Assembly (NCBI GenBank): GCA_947627545.1
Contig: CANQWK010000010.1
Coordinates: 1 to 48,450 of the forward strand
Direction: 5' to 3'
Length of the DNA: 48,450 nt
From: an uncultured Clostridia bacterium
Lineage (GTDB): Bacteria > Bacillota > Clostridia > Christensenellales > UBA1242
Positions within the stretch are counted from its first letter, which is position 1; each line of letters begins with the position of its first letter. The position numbers were made by a program, and so were the translations under genes. Under the pieces are notes generated by a model that ran no database searches, had not been told where the DNA came from, and saw only the letters and a program-made list of their open reading frames with translations. Shown piece after piece: positions 25,887 through 32,906 of the stretch.

Positions 25887-28800
25887 ATGAAATTAAGCAA
25901 AAACTCATTTTTTAAACTAAAAATAGCAATTTTGGCTTTTGTTTTAATAATCTGTTCGGTTTGGGGAGCTTTTTCTCTTTTACCGCACTTTTCAGCAAAT
26001 GCTGCTACGGAATATAGTGAATATGAAGATGTTACTTCAACTTTAACAAGTAATTCTTCTTTTGATTCGAGGTCGGATACTTCTTCTACTCCATCTCAAC
26101 CTAACAACTTTTCTCATGAAAATGTTGCAAAAGAAGATGATAAATACATTCACGGTGTTATAAATTTAACCGATAGTGATATTAATTATTCCAACAGCGA
26201 ACCGCAAAAACACGAATATGTTTTAATGCTAAATGGCAGCGAAAAATATGGTTCAAGGTTTGAATACACTACAAACAACACCATGAAATTAAATGCAGAC
26301 AGCTATTATGAAATATCTGTTGATGTTTACTCAAATAACAATGTAGGCAAACTTATAATTTATGATGCAGACAATGTTTCAATTAAAACAATTGACAATA
26401 TTTCAACAAATTCAGGTTGGTCAACTTATCGCTTTTTTATAAGCACAAATGAATTTGACGAAATGAGCATTAAATTAGGTTTAGCCATTGATGGCAATGG
26501 GGTTGTTCTTTATGACAATGTTCATGCCTATAAAATAAGCCCTAAATATTTGCAAACATTAAAAACTGAATTAGAAAGCCAATATTATAGCGAAATTAAT
26601 AAAAGAGATAATTCTGCCGAAAAAATTGCTTTAACCGGTTTTATAAACATTGCAAGTTCAAGTGAAAATAATGGGAAAAATACAAAAATTTCTTATCCTG
26701 ACAATAATTTAGACGGCAATGCTTATGACGGAGAACATACTTCCGCTTTAAAAATTGAAAACATTACTCAAACCTACAGCACTTATAAAAAGGAAAATTT
26801 TGCAACATTTAAACAAAACAATATTTATAAAATTACTGTTACTGCTAAATCTACATTAACTGCTACAACAAATTTAAAATTAATTCAAACAAAATTAGAA
26901 GAAAATGAAGATGGAGAAACTGAACAAGGCACCGACAGTGGAGTTATTTCAATTTCTACATCTACAAACGAAAATTTATATAATGGCTATCAAAAATATT
27001 GTTTTTATGTTAAAGCTTCTAGCTTAAAAGATACTTACTATGACCTACTTATTAATTTAGGTTCGGCAGACAACTCTGCAGAAGGTAGTTTATATATTAC
27101 TAGCATTAATATTGCAAAAATAAATTATTCAAATTACTCTAACGCCAGCAGCACTAACAATGTTAAATTAGACCTATCTAATACTGAAACTTCCGATACT
27201 AACAAATATTTTAGCAATGGTGAATTTAACAATCTTCAAATTGAAGATGCAAAAAAACCACTTCCAGCAACTCCAAATTCTTGGACTGTTGATGCAGATA
27301 AAAACAGCAAATATGGCATTATAAACACTGAAAGCAATTCATTTGCAAGCCTAAAACTTCCAGCATTTGTTCCAAACCCAAAACCAGCTGAAAATGATAA
27401 TGTTTTAATGATGTATAATTCTACCCCAACCTCAATTAGTTACACTAGTACAAGCAAAGAAATTACTCCTAATCTAGAAACCGGATATTCAGCAATTTAT
27501 TTAGATGTTATGCCTGTTTTGGCAGATGTAACCATTAATTTATATCATAGTGGAGATAGCAACATTAGACTTGGCAGTTTAACAATTGCCGCAGAGGAAG
27601 CTCCTATTTGGAAAACTGCAAAATTTATTATATATAATCCTTATCAAACTTTAAATGCAGTTTTAGAAATTAAAATGACTTCTAAAAATGCCGCAGTTTG
27701 CTTTGTAGATAATGTTACTTTTAATTATGACCACGCTAAAAACAGTAATGTATCAATAAGCAGCGAAACATTTGCCGCTTTGCAAGATGGAAAAACAACA
27801 AAAAAAATAGATTTATCTAATTTATTTGCATCTAACGGCATAGATGATTTTGCTAGTTCTTTATTCTTTGTTGGAGATGGCGATTTACAAGGTGGCTCTG
27901 CAGGAATTATAGATACAAGCATTTCTAGTTTAGTCGATGTTTTGCCTAGTCAAATGGTTGAGAATGATTATCAAATTGACAATTTAAAAAAGGCTCGCCA
28001 ATTTACAAATCCTAACATTATAGGAATTAAAGTTGAAAATGACACTTTTTATAATTTAACTTCTAATTTAGGCTTTAAGTTAGACGCTAGCAATTATTAC
28101 AAATTTTCAATAGATGTGTTTACTCCTGTTTTAAGTTCAAGCAGTGAAGAAGAAACCGGAGCTAGAATTAGCCTTTCTTCCTTCCAAGAAAATTTTGTAA
28201 ACATTAAATCAGCTGACGATTGGCAAACTTACACCTTTTATATTAATCCAGATAATTCAACAACCGCATATATAACACTAGGTTTAGGCAATGAAAATGC
28301 AAAATGTCAAGGTAGAATTTTCTTTGGAAACATTAAATTTGAACAATTTGCAACCGAAGAAGATTTTAATGCACAAGCAATTGCTGGCAAAACTGCCTTA
28401 GTTTTAAAACAAGTTAAGGAAGAAGAAACTCCTGACGATGAAAATACTCAAACAGATTCAACAACCTCAAATTCAAATAAAAGCAATTGGTTTTATTATC
28501 TTCCTTCAATTATCTTTGCAGTTGTTATTGTAATTTGTGTGGTTGGCATTATGTTACGCAAAGTTAAATGGAAAAAACCTGTTAAAAAATCTAAAACTAC
28601 TTATGATAGAAATAAAACAGTATCTAAACAATATTATTCAAGAAAGGCAGCAACTATTCGAGAAGAAGAATTGAGAAAACTAGAAAAAGAACTTGCTGAA
28701 ATGACCGCTGAGCGTACTAATTACGAAGAAGACTATAAAAAAGACCTTACAAAAATGCGTGAACTTAAAATTAAGCATGCAGACGCAAATGAAATTGCTA

Positions 28801-29009
28801 AACTTGAAAAAGATATGAAAAAGAATAGAAAATTATCTTCTGCACTTGGGCTTAATATTAAAAAGCAGGAAAATGAAATTGAATATGTAAAAAGTGAAAC
28901 TTATTTAAATTCATTAATAAAAAAATTATCAAACGAAAAACCTGAAAATTTACCAAATGAAGAAAATGTAGAAGACGCTAACGAACAAAATAATAGCAAA
29001 AACAAATAG
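25887..29009 (+). CDS. Type I membrane surface protein with jelly-roll-like modules and a cytoplasmic coiled coil
   Basis: 1040 aa. The signal peptide (MKLSKNSFFKLK, then a hydrophobic core) likely ends after SANA at about residue 39. The ectodomain seems to hold four modules, at about 120-220, 290-400, 505-615 and 735-840. Each has the pattern 'Y-x-hydrophobic-x-V, ... W-x-x-Y/A-x-F-x-I, ... hydrophobic-x-L, ... DNV/GNI', as in galactose-binding or CBM jelly-roll folds. A transmembrane helix is at about 870-891. Unusually, a 148-residue cytoplasmic tail follows, basic then strongly coiled-coil (about 925-1010). Such a tail could link the surface to an internal partner, which is inference. 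SD AGAGG; own promoter and terminator, so monocistronic. Confidence 0.82.
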   Translation: MKLSKNSFFKLKIAILAFVLIICSVWGAFSLLPHFSANAATEYSEYEDVTSTLTSNSSFDSRSDTSSTPSQPNNFSHENVAKEDDKYIHGVINLTDSDINYSNSEPQKHEYVLMLNGSEKYGSRFEYTTNNTMKLNADSYYEISVDVYSNNNVGKLIIYDADNVSIKTIDNISTNSGWSTYRFFISTNEFDEMSIKLGLAIDGNGVVLYDNVHAYKISPKYLQTLKTELESQYYSEINKRDNSAEKIALTGFINIASSSENNGKNTKISYPDNNLDGNAYDGEHTSALKIENITQTYSTYKKENFATFKQNNIYKITVTAKSTLTATTNLKLIQTKLEENEDGETEQGTDSGVISISTSTNENLYNGYQKYCFYVKASSLKDTYYDLLINLGSADNSAEGSLYITSINIAKINYSNYSNASSTNNVKLDLSNTETSDTNKYFSNGEFNNLQIEDAKKPLPATPNSWTVDADKNSKYGIINTESNSFASLKLPAFVPNPKPAENDNVLMMYNSTPTSISYTSTSKEITPNLETGYSAIYLDVMPVLADVTINLYHSGDSNIRLGSLTIAAEEAPIWKTAKFIIYNPYQTLNAVLEIKMTSKNAAVCFVDNVTFNYDHAKNSNVSISSETFAALQDGKTTKKIDLSNLFASNGIDDFASSLFFVGDGDLQGGSAGIIDTSISSLVDVLPSQMVENDYQIDNLKKARQFTNPNIIGIKVENDTFYNLTSNLGFKLDASNYYKFSIDVFTPVLSSSSEEETGARISLSSFQENFVNIKSADDWQTYTFYINPDNSTTAYITLGLGNENAKCQGRIFFGNIKFEQFATEEDFNAQAIAGKTALVLKQVKEEETPDDENTQTDSTTSNSNKSNWFYYLPSIIFAVVIVICVVGIMLRKVKWKKPVKKSKTTYDRNKTVSKQYYSRKAATIREEELRKLEKELAEMTAERTNYEEDYKKDLTKMRELKIKHADANEIAKLEKDMKKNRKLSSALGLNIKKQENEIEYVKSETYLNSLIKKLSNEKPENLPNEENVEDANEQNNSKNK

Positions 29010-29055
29010 TTATTATAAAAAATATCTTTATATAAAATATCATTAAAAATTAAAC

Positions 29056-29079
29056 AAAAAAGCCGTTACAGGCTTTTTT
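29056..29079 (+). terminator. Intrinsic terminator of the 1040-aa gene
   Basis: Stem AAAAAAGCC/GGCTTTTTT with a 6-nt loop; T-rich on the plus side. It can also serve the LysM gene on the minus strand, which ends at 29119. Confidence 0.88.
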
Positions 29080-29118
29080 GTTTGTTTTTGTTATCATTTA
29101 TAAGTAAATTTTAAAATT

Positions 29119-29421
29119 TTAATAAATTTTTATACTTTGCCCTATAAAAAGTTTTTCGCAGGTTAAATTATTATCTAAAATAATTTTCTCTTTTTGTATA
29201 TTATATTTTTTTGAAATTGATTCTAAATTTTCCATTGGCTTAACATAATGAATAATGTAATTGTTTACCTTAATTTTTATCCACTCGCCCTCATACAACT
29301 CTATAAAATTGTTATTTCTTATAATGTTTTCTTTGCTTGAGTTAAATTTTTCACATATTGAATTAATGGTATCTCCATTTAAAACTCTATAATAAAAATC
29401 ACTATCAAAATTAATTTTCAT
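29119..29421 (-). CDS. Protein of two LysM domains, no signal peptide
   Basis: 100 aa. Two LysM-type units are visible: about residues 9-52 (YYRVLNGDTINSICEKF ... YEGEWIKI) and about 54-100 (HYVKPMENLESISKKY ... LFIGQSIKIY). LysM domains bind peptidoglycan or other N-acetylglucosamine polymers. There is no signal peptide, as in some spore-coat LysM proteins made inside the mother cell; that link is inference, helped by the divergent SpoVB-like gene next door. There is no SD; an AT-rich -10-like sequence lies 3-8 nt before the ATG. Confidence 0.8.
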   Translation of the reverse strand: MKINFDSDFYYRVLNGDTINSICEKFNSSKENIIRNNNFIELYEGEWIKIKVNNYIIHYVKPMENLESISKKYNIQKEKIILDNNLTCEKLFIGQSIKIY

Positions 29422-29561
29422 ATTATTATATATTCAAATTTCATTTTAATTTACAATTAAATTAATAATATAAATAAAACTAATAATTTAATTCTTTTTA
29501 TTTTTGTTTTAATGAATTTTATAGAATATTCTTCTAAGTTAAAATATATATTATTTTAACT

Positions 29562-31073
29562 ATGAAATCTATTTTTAAAGCAGTTGCTGTTGTTACCCTT
29601 TTTTCTATTATAACTCGAGGCTTAGGCTTTTTATTTAGAATTTATTTATCAAGAAAACTTAAAGCAGAAGGCTTAGGTCTTTTTCAAATGGCATCGTCCA
29701 TTTTAGGCATTTTCATGACGCTTATTGCAAGCGGCTTGCCTTTAACAACCGCTAAACTTGTATCGAAATATGAAACTCAAAATCAGTTAAAAAATAGAAA
29801 TAAAGCGGTAGGTTCGGCTCTTATAATTGCAATGATTGTTGCAGTTATATGTTCAATTGCTGTGTTCTGTTTAAAATCGGTTTTTAATATTATTTTAACC
29901 GATAACCGAGCCGTTGAATTGCTTATGATTTTAATTCCTTCCATAATTTGTAGTGCGGTATATGCAATATTTCGCGGTGCTTTATGGGGGCAAAACGATT
30001 TTTTCAGTTGTGGACTAACCGAATTATTAGAACAAATTATAAGGTTTGCTTTAACTTTTGTTATGTTGTTTAGCGTTACCGATATGTTCGTTGCAACAAA
30101 ATATTCAGCAATTGCTTTTAATTTAACCTGCCTAATTTCAGCCATTATTACAATTATTATTTACTTTAAACGAGCAAAACTTAATTTTTCGCCAGGAGAA
30201 TATAAAAATGTAATTAAAGGTGCTGCTCCCATAACAGGAATAAGATTAGCAAACTCTCTTGTTCAACCTTTAACAACTATAATAATTCCTTCTATGTTGA
30301 TTGTTGCAGGTTACTCTACTAGTGAAGCCGTTGCAAGTTTTGGTGTTATAATGGGCATGACCTTTCCGCTGTTATTTGTGCCAATGTCTATTGTTGGTAG
30401 CATTAGCATGGTGCTTATTCCGTCAATAACTTCGCTTATGACTAAAAATGAATACTCAACAATATCTCAAAATATAAACAAATCAATTCAAGTATCAATT
30501 TTTATTAGCATGATTTTTATTCCACTTTATCTTTCGGTTGGAGATTTAATCGGTTTGGTGCTTTATAATAACGCACTTTCTGGCGTGTTGTTGCAACTAT
30601 CGGCAGTGTGCGTTTTGCCAATAACTCTTTGCAATTTAACAGGCAGCATTTTAAATGCCCTTAATTTAGAAGTTAAATCTTTTATTAACTACATTATTGG
30701 CTCTGCAGTGCTAATTTTAAGCCTTGTTGTTTTTACCCCTCTTGTTGGCATTAATTCCGTTATTATTTCGTTCTTTTTATCTATGACTTTAATAACTTTG
30801 TTAAACACTCGTAAAATTCAAAAATCTGTGCCTAACCTTAATGTAAATTTAATTAAAACAACAATGAAATATTCACTAATAATAACACCTTGTAGTTTAA
30901 TTGGACATTTTGTTTCTAACATTTTATTGCACTTTTTTACAAACTTTTTTGCAGGTTTAATTGGTGGTGGAATAAGCATTATTTGTACTTTAACTCTTTG
31001 TAAATTATTTAATTTATTTAACATTAACGAAATTTTATCAATGTTAAAACGAAAAAAGAAAAAACAAAATTAA
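29562..31073 (+). CDS. SpoVB/MurJ-like lipid flippase of the MOP superfamily
   Basis: 503 aa with about 12-14 transmembrane helices. The N-terminus (STRGLGF-like TRGLGFLFRIYLSRKL, then GLGLFQMA) and the RIYLSRKLKAEGLGLFQ region match SpoVB and related polysaccharide or lipid-II transporters of Bacillota. These flip undecaprenyl-linked cell-wall precursors; SpoVB acts in spore cortex synthesis. Which of these it does cannot be decided. No SD is seen; TATATT/TATTAT lies about 7-9 nt before the ATG. The basic C-terminus (KRKKKKQN) overlaps the approach to a terminator, so it is monocistronic. Confidence 0.88.
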   Translation: MKSIFKAVAVVTLFSIITRGLGFLFRIYLSRKLKAEGLGLFQMASSILGIFMTLIASGLPLTTAKLVSKYETQNQLKNRNKAVGSALIIAMIVAVICSIAVFCLKSVFNIILTDNRAVELLMILIPSIICSAVYAIFRGALWGQNDFFSCGLTELLEQIIRFALTFVMLFSVTDMFVATKYSAIAFNLTCLISAIITIIIYFKRAKLNFSPGEYKNVIKGAAPITGIRLANSLVQPLTTIIIPSMLIVAGYSTSEAVASFGVIMGMTFPLLFVPMSIVGSISMVLIPSITSLMTKNEYSTISQNINKSIQVSIFISMIFIPLYLSVGDLIGLVLYNNALSGVLLQLSAVCVLPITLCNLTGSILNALNLEVKSFINYIIGSAVLILSLVVFTPLVGINSVIISFFLSMTLITLLNTRKIQKSVPNLNVNLIKTTMKYSLIITPCSLIGHFVSNILLHFFTNFFAGLIGGGISIICTLTLCKLFNLFNINEILSMLKRKKKKQN

Positions 31074-31099
31074 AATAAGCATTTTTGCTTATTTTTTTA
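31072..31099 (+). terminator. Intrinsic terminator of the flippase gene
   Basis: 10-bp stem AAAATAAGCA/TGCTTATTTT with a TTTT loop and a T run; it starts right at the stop codon. Confidence 0.8.
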
Positions 31100-31231
31100 T
31101 TTTTATATGTTTTAAATAATAAAAAATTGATTATTTTAATAGTTTTTAAAAATTTTAAATTTTTAAGTAGAACTAATAATATTTAACCTATCTTGAAAAT
31201 TAATAAACTGAATAAAAAAATTTTTAAAGTG

Positions 31232-31237
31232 CATAAT
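31232..31237 (+). promoter_or_regulatory. Possible -10 for a leaderless DUF421 mRNA
   Basis: CATAAT ends 6 nt before the ATG at 31244. No SD is present and the -35 region (CTGAAT) is weak. Confidence 0.35.
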
Positions 31238-31243
31238 TTTAAT

Positions 31244-31960
31244 ATGATTACTGTATTTTTAAGAGTTTTAATAATATATATTACAGTTTTAGTATTTTTA
31301 AGGCTAATGGGCAAAAGGCAAATTGGCGAAATGCAGCCTTACGAAGTTGTTATAACTTTAATTATTGCAGATTTAGCCACCCTTCCAATGAGTGATACAA
31401 ACATTCCGCTTTTAAACGGCATTTTACCTTTGGCAATTTTGGTTTTAATTCATTATTGCCTAACATTTTTTACAAGAAAAAGTGTCAATTTTAGGCGAAT
31501 TATAAGTGGCAGACCAGTGGTTGTTGTAAGTCCAAATGGTATAGAATATAAAGCACTTAAGGACCTAAACATGAACATAGACGATTTGCTTGAAGGCATA
31601 AGGCAATGCAACTATTATAGCCTAGACCAAGTGCTTTATGTAATAATAGAAACAAACGGAAAAATGAGTGTAATTCCAACAAGCATAAACGCACCTGCCA
31701 CTGCACAAGACGTTAAAGCAAATAATCCAGATGCTCAACTGCCTCATGTTATTGTTAGCGATGGAAAAATTATTAAAGAACAAATGAAAGAGTTAAACAT
31801 TGACGAAAGCAAATTGCAATTAATGTTAAATAAAATTAATGTTAAAAAACTTAAAGATTTAATAATATTGTCTATTGATAAAACAGGGAAAGTATATTAT
31901 CAAATTAAAGGCGAAAAATATAAATTAGCAGAAAATTTATTAAATGGAGCAAAAAAATGA
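31244..31960 (+). CDS. DUF421 (YetF/YrbG/YcaP-type) membrane protein
   Basis: 238 aa from the ATG at 31244. A TTG at 31193 would add 17 basic residues but has no SD, and family members begin with the hydrophobic helix seen here. The hallmark RLMGKRQIGEMQPYE lies after the first helix, followed by two more helices and a soluble C-terminal domain with the GRPVVVVxNG pattern and NMNIDDLLEGIRQ. In B. subtilis relatives occur in the membrane and in spores; exact function is unknown. It is paired with a DUF4363 gene through an ATGA overlap, the usual arrangement in Clostridia. The stop is TGA, which shows standard code. Confidence 0.9.
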   Translation: MITVFLRVLIIYITVLVFLRLMGKRQIGEMQPYEVVITLIIADLATLPMSDTNIPLLNGILPLAILVLIHYCLTFFTRKSVNFRRIISGRPVVVVSPNGIEYKALKDLNMNIDDLLEGIRQCNYYSLDQVLYVIIETNGKMSVIPTSINAPATAQDVKANNPDAQLPHVIVSDGKIIKEQMKELNIDESKLQLMLNKINVKKLKDLIILSIDKTGKVYYQIKGEKYKLAENLLNGAKK

Positions 31961-32343
31961 AAACTTTTATTCCAATGTTTATAATATTTTTAGCGGTTGC
32001 AAGTTTGTGTGTTTGGGATTTAGTTTTTACAAACAAAACCTTTAACAAAATGGAAAAGGATTGCACAGAAATTTACGAAACTTTGCAAACCACTGAAATT
32101 GCTAATGAAAATTTACAACAAAAAATTTTAAAATTGAACGATTATTGGACTGAAAAAATGGATATTTTAGCAATATCTATTTCACGAAAAGACATGCAGC
32201 CGGTATCCGATTATTTGCAATATTTGTGTGCATCTATAATTAACGATAGCCAAGAAGATGCAATAACCTACTCTCGCCTATTGAAATATAATGTTGAAGG
32301 ATTAAGCGAAATGATTGGTATAAATGGTTTAAATTTGTTGTAA
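31957..32343 (+). CDS. DUF4363-family membrane-anchored protein
   Basis: 128 aa. An N-terminal membrane helix (about 4-23) is followed by an all-helical outer domain. The length, the FTNKTFNKME region after the helix and its place directly after DUF421 fit the DUF4363 family of Clostridia. It overlaps DUF421 by 4 bp (ATGA), so the two are made together and probably act as a unit. Function unknown. A strong terminator follows. Confidence 0.8.
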   Translation: MKTFIPMFIIFLAVASLCVWDLVFTNKTFNKMEKDCTEIYETLQTTEIANENLQQKILKLNDYWTEKMDILAISISRKDMQPVSDYLQYLCASIINDSQEDAITYSRLLKYNVEGLSEMIGINGLNLL

Positions 32344-32357
32344 TAAAATTATTTAAT

Positions 32358-32383
32358 AAAAAACTCGCTTATGCGAGTTTTTT
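32358..32383 (+). terminator. Intrinsic terminator of the DUF421-DUF4363 operon
   Basis: 11-bp stem AAAAAACTCGC/GCGAGTTTTTT with loop TTAT, ending in T. Confidence 0.88.
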
Positions 32384-32442
32384 ATTTTAGTTATAGACTA
32401 TTTTAAAACATTAACAAAATTTTCTACACATTATAAATATAA

Positions 32443-32757
32443 TTATAATAAAACATTAATAATAATGCCAATAACAACCAAAATGATTATTAAAACTAAA
32501 AACATTGTTGAAATGCTTTCTAAACTTGTGTCAAACAAAATTTTGTTTTTACCAACTCCGTTTTGTTTAATGTTTTCTAAAATTGTGTTTGCACAAAAAT
32601 TAATTTTATCTATTCGTTTTTGATTGCTTTTACCTGTTTTTAGTGCTTTTGCTCGCAAAACTTTTATTTTAATTTTTTGGCAAACTTTAACTTCATTTTC
32701 AGTGGCATCTAATTTTAAATTTAAAGTTTGATAGCATTTTTTTAAATTTTTTGTCAT
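32443..32757 (-). CDS. Tail-anchored protein with a degenerate J-domain-like region
   Basis: 104 aa. Residues about 5-68 resemble the helices of a J domain: a start CYQTLNLKLDATENEVK, a basic middle, then IDKINFCANTILENIK in place of the last helices. The HPD motif needed to stimulate DnaK is absent. One C-terminal transmembrane helix (about 84-103) would anchor it with the domain in the cytoplasm. SD AGGGG lies before the ATG. It is downstream of uvrA on the same strand, 149 bp away. The J-like reading is by eye and could be wrong. Confidence 0.6.
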   Translation of the reverse strand: MTKNLKKCYQTLNLKLDATENEVKVCQKIKIKVLRAKALKTGKSNQKRIDKINFCANTILENIKQNGVGKNKILFDTSLESISTMFLVLIIILVVIGIIINVLL

Positions 32758-32906
32758 TTTTACCCCTAAATTTTAAAAAATTAAAAAATTTTTATTTATT
32801 TTATTATTTTATATTTTAATTTATAATACTTTTATATTTTTTTTATATCTCTATTAATAATGCTTTTTATATTTTTTTAATTATTTCATCTATATTTCTT
32901 TTAAAT

